The notes below the pieces were generated by a model. It ran no database searches and was not told where the DNA came from. It was given only the letters and a program-made list of their open reading frames with translations. The translations under genes and the position numbers were made by a program. A stretch of DNA of 64,000 nucleotides, taken from Chimonanthus salicifolius (Eukaryota; Streptophyta; Magnoliopsida; Laurales; Calycanthaceae). Positions 23,701 through 35,070 of the stretch are shown one piece after another (within the stretch, counting starts at the first letter, position 1; each line of letters opens with the position of its first letter). The stretch is taken from positions 9,666,438 through 9,730,437 of the forward strand of contig CM023537.1 in the NCBI GenBank assembly GCA_013350335.1, read 5' to 3'.

Positions 23701-26051
23701 GGTTGTTCACAAGGGCTACTGGCAGTCAGGCATGGTTATTGCTCGAAGGAAAGGAAAATGAACTCAAAATCACTCATGAACTAATTTCAGTTACTGTGTT
23801 AGCACAGCTACACACTGTAACAGTTCTAGCTACAGTGGCAATCGGTTTTGTAACTTCTGATTGTAGCAAGAGCCTTCCTGTGACATCATATCAAGATACT
23901 TACTGGGATTTCAAAATTTAAATCAGCTAAGAGTAGGTGAAGAATAAAGTATTCATGAAATCCACAATAGTATTTGGGAACATATTATAGAAACCAGTCA
24001 CTCATTCAAGTTCAATAAACTGTCACAAGAAATCAAAAGATATAATTTGTACAACTTTAAGATAGTCATCAATGGTACAATCAATTTTCAAACAATTTTC
24101 TTGAATTAAACATAAATCTAAGAAACAAAAAGGTAATAAAATTGAATAGAGAGTTACCAGGCTTTAGATCACGGTGAATGATCCCGTTTGCATGTAAGCA
24201 TTCCATGGCTCGTGAGATATCTAATGCAAAACTTATTGCAAGTTCAATGTCCAGACAACTTGGGCGCAATGCTCTCAGATATCTTTTAAGTGAACCACCA
24301 GTCAGAAGCTCTGTCACTATTACCATACTTGACTCTTTACAAGCACCAATGAACTGTTCCAATAGAACAGAAAATCTCAGCAAGTATTAACTAAAAAACT
24401 TACCAAAACTATAAGCATACATTCTATGGATGCAAATCAAATCTAATGTTTAACACAATATGTATGTCCCATGAATGAAAGCTGGCTGTAAATGTGCTTT
24501 TTCAAGAACTAGTGGTATATAATAGTGCTAATTTGACTTGAGCTTCTAGGATTAGACTAAAGGCCTTGGGTTCAACTCCTCCCAAGCTTTCATTATAGGC
24601 GAGGCTTGTACGCAGTTTTGTGTATTTGTGGAATAAGTCTCGCCTCCAATATAGGGTGGAATACCCATGTTATCCAAAAAGAGAAAAAAGGACTTGAGAT
24701 TCCTAAACGAAGCTAAGTATGTCTAATGTAATTAATATACAGTGCTGATCAACAGTCAATAAATTTAGTTGGGTGGGAGGGGAGGGTGGGGACGGGGGGA
24801 ATCCCTTGGTATCTTAAAAGTGCACACAAGTAAGCATATCTAAAAGATAAACATTTTTCTATGGAAAACAAGGCTTAATAAAGTCGTAGTTTCATATTGA
24901 AACAAAGGTTTGGATGAGGAAAAGTGATAAGACTTCTCCTAGGTTCTCCTGCTTGATTTCCTTTTCTAAGAGAAAGTGGGGCCCACAATGACAAAAGTTC
25001 TCATCAAGGAGAAGATGGTGTTCTTGTTGAGATATATTATAATTTATTAAAGATGTATTTCCAATTATGGTTGATATAGATTAGATTATGATTGATTGTG
25101 TAATCTCTTAATTAGGAAATTAGGATCCTCAAAAATTGTAAGAGATTACACAATTAATCATAATCTAATCTACCACAATCAACCACCCCTTGCAGGAGAA
25201 CACGATGTACTTAGTTACATTTTATTATGTTTCTATTTTATTTTATTTTTTAGTTCAACAAAAAAAATTATCCGATAGGAAAAAAAAATCATTTAAAACA
25301 CAACAAGTGAACCAAATTTCAGTGAAAAAATAAAATCCTAGTCACTTGATTTTAGTGGCCAAACACCACTGGGTGTCCTTGCTCTCCTCCCCCCCCCCCC
25401 CCCCCCCCCAACCCAACCAGAAAAACGCCCAATGATTTTGACTACAAAGATCAAGTGGTTAAGATTTAATTTTTCAATTAAAATTCGGTTCGTATGTCAA
25501 GCTTGAAATAAATTTTCAATCCCACCAAATACTTTTTTTCAAGAACATGCAGGCCTCAAATATTTTAATTTTAAAGATTCACGAGTATTTAAAAAGTAAA
25601 AAGATCTAACACACAACTTTGTAGCCTTACCAAGTTCTCCATTTAAAATATTTGAGTTAACAATCTCTAGGAGAACCTGAGGGGTAGAAGTTCTCCTCAC
25701 TTCTCTTACCCTAAAAGAAGGGGAGACTTCTCCAACTTTAGATTCTCCTCATCCAAACACATCTGGAGTCTAGAGTATGTTTTTTTTTCTTCAATGTAAC
25801 AATACTTGAGCACTTCAAAGGACAAATATCCCAAATTGTGTTGTCAAATACTTGACTTTTAAGTAAGGATCTCTCTCTTTGCTATGTATCTAAGGTGTGT
25901 CCCTGCCAGATACACGTGTTTAAGCATCATAGTAAGTTTGAATAACCACATATCTTTGGGAGTATCAAATCGAAATTTGAGTTGCAGCATTCAACATGAA
26001 TAGTCCATGCAGAAACCTAAAATAGACTAGAATATTTTGAAGCTTTTCCAA

Positions 26052-26106
<55 letters not shown>

Positions 26107-29100
26107 GCAATCCCCCGCAAAGTTGGTGCAAACTCTTTGATGGCCCCACTTGAGCCCACGTGGATGAGTGGGTATGAAAAGCTTGGCCTTGTATATGGCG
26201 CCTATAAGATTTTGTCTTGATCAGATAAGAGAATCATGTCTTTGAGGGCCTTCAAAATTTCCTATTTATCTAGTGGATATTCATCGGATTAGATCAATAG
26301 GCTTGAAAAGTGAAAAAGGTTGGGTTGGGTTGATGGATCCATTATAGGCCCCATAATCCAAAGTTAGCACCAAACTTGGATGCAACTCGTTTAAGGGTAT
26401 CTGCGGGTGGGACATCAACCCCACTCCTCGTAGGGCGCCTGGCCTGTGGAGAGATCCTTGGAGTGATCCCGCACCACTTGCCACAAGATTTCCTTCCCTC
26501 CACTGCTTATCTTTATACCCCAATGATTTCATCTTCGGAATGCTTCTCTATGGGTGGGAATCAGATAGTTTGGGTGTCTTCTCAGTAAAGTCCTTCTATG
26601 CTTGGAACCGCCAAAGTTCCTCATCTCCTTTAGTGGATCCTGCCAAAGCCAGAGCTTGGGGATAAGCCCTCTTTCCAAAGAGCAAATTTTATGGAAATTG
26701 ATCCCATTGTCTATTTATTTGTTTTGAAATGGTTGATCCCATTGTCTATTGTGTGCGCTGTTTGGAAATTGGTACCATAATGTAATTGCTTTAAAGGATA
26801 AAGTAACAGATAGAGCCATAATAATTGCTGTTATCACATTATCTACAACCCAGATTGAGATGGTGGCAAAGGAGTTCAGTTCATATGATCTTTTAATGAG
26901 GAATTAAGAAATCATAAGGTAACACTGATCAAAGAACTCTCTGACATCAACACATTGGATGAAACATGTAATTTCATATACCATTATATCATATACAACA
27001 GACCATCCAAGTTGTTCACTTTATATGGACAGCATCTTAGTTTTGTACATTCTACCTATTCTCTTTCGAGGGAAAAAATATATATAGTATTTAAACAAAA
27101 GTTCTATCATCAGCAGTGGAAAAGTTACCTCTTAACAACTCAAGAACAAGGAATTCATTCATCTATCGATCACCACTAATATTTGGATCACACGAACACC
27201 CAACACTTTCCAAGTTAAAGTGGAATTTTCTTTTCATCACTTTTTCCTTAGATGGTAAGAATGGACCCTTTTTATCGTTCACTTTTACCAACTTTGATTT
27301 CTATTGACTTCTTGTTTTCTTCAGTTTTGTTGAAACCTAAACATTAAGAACATATCAAGTGGCATACAACTTACCTCACTTGAGGTCCATAAAATTAATG
27401 TCCACTTACACTTAAACACATTGATTGTAAGAAAATACCACTATTTCCAACTATAGCTCGGTCATAACTTCTAACATTTCAAAGTTTAGCATATTAGTGT
27501 GACTACCACGACATAATAAACAAGAGACACATTCAGGGGCTGTAACCCAAAAGGGGTTTTAAATTGTTATATAACAGTATAGTTAGCATTCAAATAAAAA
27601 ATATGAAAAAGACAATTTTGAAAGGATTCTCCAAAAACAGAAAAAAAAAAAGATACCTAGACTAAATTCTCATGGTGCACCCAAGATAGCATCATGATCT
27701 CTCTTAACAATATTGTCAGCATTCAAATAAAAAATATGAAAAAGAAAATTTTGGAAGGATTCTTCAAAAACAGAAAAAAAGCGTACCTTTACTAAATTCT
27801 CATGCTGCACCCGAGATAGCATCATGATCTCTCTCAGAAACTTCTCTCTGCGCCTCACATCTTCTTCTGATGTACTACCTGGTTGTACTATTTTTACAGC
27901 AACACTAGAGGCTTGGTACCTACAAAATACATTATGGTGCAGTGACAACATTTAGTACATTATACGCATGAAACTACTAAAGTAACAAACACCAGGCACC
28001 TTCAGCACAAAACCTTTCATTTACTTTTCCTACAATCATATGGGTACTCAGCTCTACCGCATCAACATGTAGACAGAAACCCTTGACCCATACATCTTCA
28101 ACGGCTAGATGGCCAAATTGGATTAGTGATCATCAAGGGCCATAAGCACAATGCATGCTTGGGCTTTATCATAGGCCCAGGATTAATCCAGTAACTGAAG
28201 TTTGGCTCACCAAATGAACCAGTTCTACTATTTTCAGACTTGATAATAATTGCTATAAATCTTTACAGTTGGGTGCAATTTTAGAACGAAAGAGGAACTG
28301 ATTCAACTACAATCAAAAGGATGGATTGGGAATATGCAAGGTAGTGGAGTTTTGTAATAAAAAGTACCACTCAATTAAAAGGAAGATTGTATAAAAGGAC
28401 AATAGATGTTGTATGGATCTAAATCTCTCTCTCTCTCATACGCGCAAGTGCGCACTCACACACAAACAGAGAAGCAAATCCTTCCAAGACCCCATAGTCA
28501 AAGGGTATTTTGGGGAAGTTTTGTCTTGACGTTATTTTCATGTTGAAGAACACTGGTCACTTCCTGATTTTTGAAGTCAGGTTCATGACAAGTTGACTTT
28601 ACATACAATAGAATCCTTGTCTTCCATGCAAAAGAAGTACCAAGATACAAAATTACAAAGGGTTAAAACAATCCCCAAGCAAACAACATAAACCTACCAA
28701 CATCGTCCAGGATTGGCAAACAAAATCCAATTTAATAAATTGTTTTGCAATGAGGCTATCTATTACCTATCTAACACCGATAAGATAACTTAGGGACATT
28801 TTCCAATTAACTATATAAAACCAGTAAGATAACTTTGGAACATTTTCCAATGGATTCCTGCAAAAACAGCTAATGTTGTTCACTGTACCCCTGCCAGCCC
28901 TAATACAAGGCAGAACTTATTCACCATTTTCTCCCATCACAACATCGTCATCAAAGCCATTTACCCAGCTATCCAGGATTGGTAAACAAAATCCAATTTA
29001 CTAAATTATTTTGCCACGAGCCTATTACCTATCTAACACCGATAAGATAACTTAGGAACATTTTCCTATTAACTATATAAAACTGGTAAGATAACTCCTG

Positions 29101-30790
29101 CAAAAACAGCTAATGTTGTTCAGTGTACCCTGCCAGCCCTAGCACAAGGCAGAACTTATTCACCATTTTCTCCCATCACAACAACATTCAACGAGGGTCC
29201 TCACACAAGGGACTCCGACCTATGTCCAACCTCAACAAATGATCTTTGCAAGAATGTGACACCACCAGATTGACCTTGTTCTTGATCCAATGTGGAGACA
29301 AGGTATGTTCGTTATACCCTTCATGACTTGTTTAGGAATAACCTATTCATGGGGTGGTTGGAGTATCACAGGAGGTACTATTTTCATGTTTTTATGGCGG
29401 GGAAGGTCTGATGGAGACAACTTGATGTTGATCCTGCAGAAGCGCAATAATGGGCCATGAAAACAAGAAGACAATATGTTTTTTCTTTCACCAACTGAAC
29501 ACTTAAGGTTACACCAATACAATGAACTAAAGCTTGGGACTATTTGGCTACACCAAAAATCTCTCACAATGGACCTTAGACTCCTAGCTGCTATAGCATA
29601 TGCTAAGGGTTTCTCTTGATTACTCCACAAGGACCACACTAGGAATCACATGATCTACACACTTGGGTACTTGTTGCAACTCTCACAACACGCTTTGCTT
29701 CACACCTGCACTTGCATCACTACATGGGAATCCTTTACATAGAGGGTTTCAACCTCCTCAAGTATTAAATGCATTCATATCAAGTACTTAATGCTCACGG
29801 AATGCAGAAATAACAAAATTGAACCAAATTCAAATTCCAGAATATATCCAAATGATTTAAACTAAATAATGGAAAATACATAAAAACTGTGGATTGAAAT
29901 ATAAAACCGTCTATCTAGTGATTCCAAAAACAGAAACGAGTGGAAGATCTTTACACCCAATCTAATGGTTGTAAATTATCAGTTAGGATTTCAAAAAAAA
30001 TAAAAAAATTAATGGTTGTATTATAGACCCGACCCCTTCCTGGTAAGACGCAGTAGATGGACTTTTCCAGGGTCCACCACTGTAGTTCGAAATTGAGTCT
30101 CTCCCGTCTTTCCATAAACTGCGGCACTCCTTTTTTATTTTATTTTCCAGCAAGACATTCTTGTTGTATGTCCACCAAAGTCACTGTTCAAGACTTTTAA
30201 GGAAAAACAGGATTTGCCTCAATTTTTTTGTAATTAAGTGTGTCTCAACTCTCAATAAAAAAAAAAAAAAAATTGCGATTACTTAAAAAAATTTAAGAGA
30301 CAATTGTTGCACTGTTCACTGCTTAATGGCAGTATTTATTTAAAAACACAGAAAAAGTCTTCTTTTATAAAAGAATAAAAGATGCCTCAATCTCTAGAAA
30401 AACAAATTAAATAAATCATTTAAAACCATATTCTTTATTTATTTATTTTAAAGGTGTGAAGCTTATAATACAGCTGTTACTGTATCAATGCTAAAAAGCA
30501 GGAACCGTGTCTCTATTTTTTCTTAATATTGTATATAAGATAATAAAATCAGATCCAAACAGTCAGAGAGAGAGAGAGAGAGATTACATGCCCTCGTAGA
30601 CTTTAGCATGACCACCTTCGCCGATCTTGGGGCCGAGAAATATGAGGTTGGGATCGATGAGCCACCTGTCATCAATCTTGGATTCCTCAGACGAGATGGA
30701 ATCTGAGCCATTCATTTCGTACTCACTTGGATTTACTCGAGAGAGGTGGGAAGGGTCTGTACTGGAAATCCAAGCCCTTGTCTCCGCCAT
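20741..30790 (-). CDS. RAF-like protein kinase (ATN1-type, MAPKKK family)
   Basis: Six minus-strand exons join in phase: 30790-30588, 27919-27787, 24353-24158, 23480-23356, 23271-23113 and 21049-20741, giving 374 residues. The order is the N-terminus [10 protein letters not shown], a glycine loop ([12 protein letters not shown]), the catalytic lysine in [24 protein letters not shown], the catalytic loop HRDLKPDN, the DFG motif in [33 protein letters not shown], and [16 protein letters not shown]. The exon order and words match the small plant RAF-like kinases related to Arabidopsis ATN1, a cytosolic serine/threonine (dual-specificity-like) group. The C-terminal tail ([16 protein letters not shown] to [11 protein letters not shown]) extends past the kinase domain. 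Every catalytic residue is present and all introns are GT-AG, so I read it as functional. Substrate and pathway cannot be read from the sequence. Confidence 0.93.
21605..21767 (-). mobile_element. Au-type SINE in kinase intron 5
   Basis: Read on the minus strand: catgggtagctcagttggtc, then ctaagcttctaggactag, 'gagttcgatttctctc', 'caggtggttttgtttatac', 'atgggattagtctcacc', and an end in 'acccatgttatcccaaaaaa'. This is one of the best-preserved copies in the window. Confidence 0.85.
21960..22250 (+). pseudogene. LINE RNase H-domain relic
   Basis: A decayed plus-strand coding relic. Near the end it reads [20 protein letters not shown] (22166-22220), the typical closing motif of the RNase H domain in plant LINE ORF2. 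Several stops and frame changes interrupt it. It lies in kinase intron 5. Confidence 0.6.
22591..22791. mobile_element. Stowaway MITE (Tc1/mariner)
   Basis: A 201-bp element has terminal inverted repeats CTCCCTCCGTCCCATTTTAG and, from the other end, GTCCCTCTGTCCCAATTTAG, flanked by TA (22589-22590 and 22792-22793). The CTCCCTCCGT end and TA duplication are diagnostic of Stowaway. It lies in kinase intron 5. Confidence 0.92.
24535..24682 (+). mobile_element. Au-type SINE, 5'-truncated, in kinase intron 2 upstream part
   Basis: It begins within the head (gagcttctaggattagacta), then gggttcaactcc, 'ggcgaggcttgtacgcag', 'ctcgcctccaatatagggtg' and 'acccatgttatccaaaaag'. The first part of the tRNA-like head is missing. 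Confidence 0.78.
25068..25185. repeat. Near-perfect inverted repeat (foldback)
   Basis: The left arm, about 25068-25110 (ending attgtgtaatctctta), is mirrored by the right arm, about 25139-25185 (starting taagagattacacaat). Arms are about 43-47 nt with few mismatches around a loop of about 28 nt. It could be the core of a MITE or a small-RNA-producing hairpin. It lies in kinase intron 2. Confidence 0.7.
25389..25409. repeat. Poly-C run of 21
   Basis: An uninterrupted run of 21 C's in kinase intron 2. Runs this long are uncommon in AT-rich plant DNA, and the exact length is doubtful because such runs are error-prone. Confidence 0.9.
26054..26104. repeat. (AT)n microsatellite
   Basis: About 25 uninterrupted AT units in kinase intron 2. 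Confidence 0.95.
26280..26700 (+). pseudogene. LINE reverse-transcriptase C-terminal relic
   Basis: A degenerate coding relic. One frame at about 26530-26620 reads like the LINE segment before the zinc-binding reverse-transcriptase domain ([17 protein letters not shown]). Stops and frame changes interrupt it. It lies in kinase intron 2. Confidence 0.55.
27586..27837 (-). repeat. Tandem duplication covering part of kinase exon 2
   Basis: A unit of about 133 bp at 27586-27718 is repeated at 27719-27837. The right copy contains the functional 3' part of exon 2 and its donor. The left copy carries a matching partial exon (27655-27705) with an in-frame stop (TAG) just before its donor-like site. 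The left copy has no acceptor of its own, so it is a non-functional exon fragment within intron 2. Confidence 0.85.
28706..29190. repeat. Imperfect tandem duplication, about 270 bp per unit
   Basis: Copy 1 starts at 28706 and copy 2 at 28972, both with tccaggattgg(c/t)aaac. They share 'cctatctaacaccgataag', 'ctgcaaaaacagctaatg' and 'ccattttctcccatcac'. Copy 2 has internal deletions. It lies in kinase intron 1 and shows no coding similarity. Confidence 0.8.
30564..30582. repeat. (GA)n microsatellite next to kinase intron 1 donor
   Basis: On the coding strand it reads as (TC)n starting about 6 bases inside intron 1, directly after the donor GTAATC. Confidence 0.9.
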
Positions 30791-31160
30791 CTCTCCCTTC
30801 TTCTACCCACCCTTTTACCCTTACCCTTTCCCTTTGCCTTTGCATTGCACTGTCAAACAGACACACTAACAGCTCACATCGATACCACGCAATTGAAACT
30901 CAGACTGAGACTGAAGCAGACTTAGAAAAGAAAAGAGAGATAGAGAAGCAAAATACTCAGACTTGGAGACGGAGAAGTAAACAATGAAACCTCGATCCTG
31001 ATCTCCAATATATAGAGAAAGAAAGCAGAGACGAGAGAGGGAAATGGTTGACTCCCGAGAGGGATGGACTGAGCAGAGTCTTTTGAACGCGACACCACCA
31101 CTCTTTTGTCAGGACTCAGCACCTTCTTAGATAAATACAAATATACTACTTAGTTAAAAT
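30791..31160 (-). promoter_or_regulatory. Kinase 5' UTR and core promoter region
   Basis: Upstream of the kinase ATG (minus strand) is a roughly 300-bp C/T- and GA-rich leader. A TATA-like stretch (tatatttgtatttatc on the minus strand, about 31130-31150) would place transcription start near 31100. This is inferred from composition and position only. Confidence 0.4.
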
Positions 31161-32320
31161 AACATAAAAACATTCTTTACATCCCGTGAAATTCTCATTT
31201 TATTCTCATTGATTACCTCAGTATGATAGGTATTGACCAATATGTCGATATTAAAATTGTATCATATCAGTTGATATCACAATATTAATTATTATAGGTG
31301 GTTTTTGTTTAAAAAATAATGATAAGGAGAGAGAATTTTATCGACTGCGATATCGGCCGATACTATTTTTTTTACCTCTGTACAAGACATATAGATGCAG
31401 AGTGGCGTGTTATCGGTTTACCAGTACTTGATTGGCTTTACACTGATAGAGGTAAAAAAAGAATTTTATTCTATCTTATCTTTCCTATAAGATGGTTGGT
31501 CAAATTTTATTTACTACTCATTTTAGATGTAATATAAAAATAATAACTAAAAAAATATTTTTATCTACAAAAGATAAAAATATTTCATTATAATAATATA
31601 AAATATTTCTATTCCAGTAAATCTCTTAATCATAATTCTGAACTTTACTTTAGCAACATGATATTGGGTTTACAATATTTCTTTTAATTGAAGTGAAGTC
31701 TTTTTTCTGTCAAATTAAAATGAAGTCTATTGACTTACTGTATTATGTCAAATTAAATAAAATATTTTACATTAGTTTAAAATAAAGAATTAGTATTTCC
31801 ATTCACACGGACAGGGAGAGGCGCGTTTAGACCGAATGAGCGGTAAGAACACTGTCTGAATTTGATGAGCTATGACTTTTGATCAAATTACACAAGTGCC
31901 ATTCTTTTTTTTTTCTCCTCTTTAAGTATAGATATTGGCCTCTCCACCAGCCGACACTGCAACATCATAATTTCAAACAATTATTCAAAAGTTAAAATCC
32001 AAACTTAAACTCAAATTTCATCTAAATTCAATCAAAGTTTTAGAAAATTAAAAAAATTTAAAAACCCATGACTCACTTAACTTAAATTAATTTGCCCATA
32101 TCATTTTGAGTTTTTAAATAGTATTTCAACTATTCATTTTAAATTTACTAATAAATGTCTAATGATTATTAGCCTTAGTAAAAAAGAATTTATACATGTA
32201 TGATGTATCGAATGCACTGTTCATTTTCGAGATCATTGAACTAATACTAAGGGAAGTCTCATCCTATGAATTTTTATTAAAATAGTTTTTTTTTTAATTT
32301 ACTTAAATATATATATATAT
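31161..32320. repeat. Intergenic with ggccgatat-family repeat
   Basis: At 31210-31440 are words such as 'atatcggccgatac', 'gtcgatattaaa' and 'gttatcggtttaccagta', shared with 16300-16400, 34930-35070 and 36545-36780. The rest is AT-rich and non-coding. Confidence 0.5.
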
Positions 32321-32920
32321 ATATCTTTTTTTTTTTTTGAATTTACTTGTGGAAAACTGCAGGATACCCAGCGTAAAATCCCACGGGTGAGCCCAATGTA
32401 ACACATATCTTCAATATTTTCATTTTTATCATGAAAATATCGACAAAATAACTTTTACACGTTAAAAACTCGAGTTTAACGTGTCTACCGTTTCTAACGG
32501 TAAATTCCCATTAAAAACGTGTTTTTATCGTGAGAAGCAGTAAATTCCCGTTAAAATCGTGAGATTTTAACGTTAAATTTTCGTTAAAAATGCTTGGACC
32601 AAATATATATTTTTTATTTCTGAAATATCTTCTATATTTTCAAACTCGAGCCGCAATATTTATTTATTATATTTATTTTTATTATTTTTAAATATTATAT
32701 TTTCCGTAAGATTTTTCCATTAAATTTTTGATAAAAATCTGAGAAGTTGAAAATATCACGCTATTAACAATTGACGTTAATATCCCGATAACGAGATTTG
32801 TGACAATTGGTGAACCCATTACCCCTAGAGCACACTAAGGTTAGGCCATGGGGACTCGAACTGGCATCCTCCCACTTCCTGAGGCGGAAGGTAACCAATT
32901 GAGCTACACCGATGTGGGTA
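32321..32920 (-). mobile_element. tRNA-derived SINE, split by a Mutator-like MITE
   Basis: Same family and orientation as 16660-17020. The minus-strand head is gtgtagctcaattggttacc, with box B gccagttcgagtcccc. The tail end (32321-32395) carries 'gaatttacttgtggaaaac', matching the other copy. Positions 32396-32809 are a later insertion. Confidence 0.75.
32396..32809. mobile_element. Mutator-like MITE inside the SINE
   Basis: A 414-bp insertion is bounded by a 9-bp duplication, gtgagccca (32387-32395) and gtgaaccca (32810-32818), with one mismatch. Its ends are similar in inverted orientation: ATGTAACACATATC and, from the other end, CAATTGTCACAAATCTCG. Its interior is homologous, in reverse orientation, to the element at 41437-41778. 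The 9-bp duplication supports a Mutator (MULE) relationship. No transposase is present. Confidence 0.75.
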
Positions 32921-33300
32921 ATTTTATTTAAATATAATTTATTTTAAAATATTTTTCAATTTCATATAAATCTATAAAAATAGATTTGTGATCTTCAAGA
33001 TATTTATTTTAATTTAAGAATTTTGATTTTGAAACTCAATATCCATTTGTCATCCTAATACTATTGGAATTTTTTTTTTAATAATAATTCTTTATATTTA
33101 AATACATTTAATGAATACATGATACTTGGTGCAATTGTTAAGCACTACAAGATAAACATGCCAATTTATTAAATAAAAATATACTGACAACACCAAATTC
33201 AAACTCTGAAGATGGCTGAAATAGTTTATTTGGATTAATTAGAAAAGTATTCATGTACCATGGATTGTGACCCCCTGCCCACCTGGGCCCAAGGAGGGGA

Positions 33301-33720
33301 TGTGGAGATAGTTTATTTGAGGGGAGAGCCTCTCTTCAAGAAAGAGGCATGTTGGCTCTAGAAGGTAAGTCGGGCTCAAATACAAAATCACGAGGGTTAG
33401 GTGGACTCAAAGTAGACAATATCTTGTTGGGGGAGTCGAGACGTTAAAATTTTTTATCAGAGTTGGTTCAACCCCCTGCCTGTGTGGGCCCTCTACCTGT
33501 GTAATGTGGTTGAGCCGAGGATGGCTCTAAGCTTAAGAGGGGTGGCATGGGCGATGTGAGAGATGTGGAGATGGTTTATTTGTTGAGGGGAGAGCCCCTC
33601 ATCAAGCAAGAAGCCTTTTGGGCCTAAAAGGTGAGATGAGCCCAAATGTAAAACCGTGTGGGTCAAGTGGGCCCAAAGCAGACAATATCTTGTTAAGTGA
33701 GTTCGGTCATCAAAGTTTTC
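33301..33720 (+). mobile_element. Probable TRIM retrotransposon
   Basis: Two diverged direct repeats of about 150 bp (33301-33450 and 33564-33718) both start tgtggagat(a/g)gtttattt and share gacaatatcttgtt near their ends. Between them, just after the first repeat, is 'ttttatcagagttgg', which resembles the initiator-Met primer-binding site. This layout (short LTR, binding site, about 110 bp, short LTR) fits a TRIM. The ends are decayed. Confidence 0.6.
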
Positions 33721-33825
33721 TATTTCACTTATTCGTATAGATGTCACGCCTACTATTTCCACGTGTCATGCTCTCAATGGAAATAATATAAATCCTAAGA
33801 TTGAAAGTCATATTGATCAGATCTA

Positions 33826-34130
33826 ATTTTAATAAATCTAACTAAACTCATATAAAAAATTATTGAACTCAACTCGACCTGACCTGAATTGCTTAATCCA
33901 ATCTGAACTGAATTGATGACCCAGCTCAACTCGAGTGCTATATTATTTTTTTTTAGTGGAACAGGTCGGGACAATTTTAAAAAAGGTTGACCCAAGTCAA
34001 TCCAAATTTAATTTCAATTTTTTTCTTCAACCCAACCCGACCTAATTTTAAAATTATAAAACCCAATCCACTTGATTTCTCATGTCGGATTATGTAGGTC
34101 GAATTTAACCAGGCCCAAGTTTCACCCCTA
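33826..34130. repeat. cgacccgacc-word repeat
   Basis: Rich in 'aactcgacctgacc', 'caacccgacc' and 'cccaatccac' words, similar in style to 990-1490 and 47080-47220. It is probably a dispersed transposon-derived repeat. Borders are not resolvable. Confidence 0.4.
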
Positions 34131-34389
34131 AATTAAATCCTCTGTTGCTACATTATTAAAGTATTTGAATTGGTAGATTCTTCTTCTAATTTTTTTTTTC
34201 AAGTTGTTTTAGTATGAAGAATATTTTGTCATGAACCTAATTAGTATAAACTTAAATTAGCTTTTTAAGATATTTACTCTTGCTTTAAATAAACATATAT
34301 TTCTCTTAAAATTTTATAGTGTGATTAAAGAGTTGAATAGGAAGATAATTTATCAAACTCACAAAAAACTAAACTAATTCACGACGACC

Positions 34390-34820
34390 CTCATGGAGCA
34401 CTACACACATGAAGACAACAGTGTGGTCATCTCTTTCTCGGCTTTTCTTCTCTTCAAAGGTAAACGGGGTGGAGTCAGTGCGCAGCAGCCAAGAGGAGGA
34501 GGAGGTGAGATGTGAGTGGTTGAGTTTCCCTGGTCTTGACCCTCAGGAAATTCACGTGCTCCTTTGAATTTCGTCTCCTCTTTCATACTTGCATTCCATT
34601 TCATAATTCGGGATTAGATGGTTGGTAGTATATAATGATGAAATTCTATGATTATAAAGTAAGAACAAGACATCTCTCACATCTATGCCATGGCCGTACG
34701 TCCTGCAACTCCACCCATCCAAGCTTCTTCGGCTAAAGCCACCACAACACCAGGCCCACCGCCTGGTAAAGCTCTCAAAACTGTCGCCTTTCTCATTCCA
34801 AATTCTCAGTAGTGAGATCA
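34390..34820. other. GC-richer patch with short open frames, unassigned
   Basis: A patch of higher GC in AT-rich surroundings. Short ATG frames exist on both strands: plus 34393-34515 (40 codons), plus 34690-34815 (about 41 codons, proline/alanine-rich), and an overlapping minus-strand frame. None matches a family I recognise and no splice signals tie them together. It could be a captured gene fragment or a decayed exon. Confidence 0.35.
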
Positions 34821-34929
34821 AATCAAGAGACTAACCTTTTCATTAAGAAAAAAAAACTTAAAAGTACTCATGCACTCAGTAGATGGAACAAACTTGATAT
34901 TTATTATCTGTATACAAGGAGTTCAAAAT

Positions 34930-35070
34930 TTGGTGAGGTTGAGATCTCGGCATCTAAGTTGATATGTTGATATATTACTCTTTTTCTCTCTTTTTTGGAC
35001 CAAATATGACTGAGATCTTGTCAGTAATATCGATACATTTCGTATCGGTCGAGATTTGGACTCTTAATTT
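34930..35070. repeat. ggccgatat-family repeat copy
   Basis: Contains 'gagatctcggcatc', 'atatcgatacatttcgtat' and 'ggtcgagatttggac', related to the copies near 16.3, 31.3 and 36.6 kb. Confidence 0.4.

Larger units (their letters stand above)
24908..25762. mobile_element. Possible non-autonomous DNA transposon with long inverted ends
   Basis: The left end, gtttggatgagga, is repeated in reverse at the right end, tcctcatccaaac. Inner words are also mirrored (acttctcctaggttctcctg / aggagaacctgagg). No transposase and no clear target duplication is visible. The interior carries the foldback at 25068-25185 and a poly-C run, so it may be composite. A related half-end appears near 42290-42310. Confidence 0.5.
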
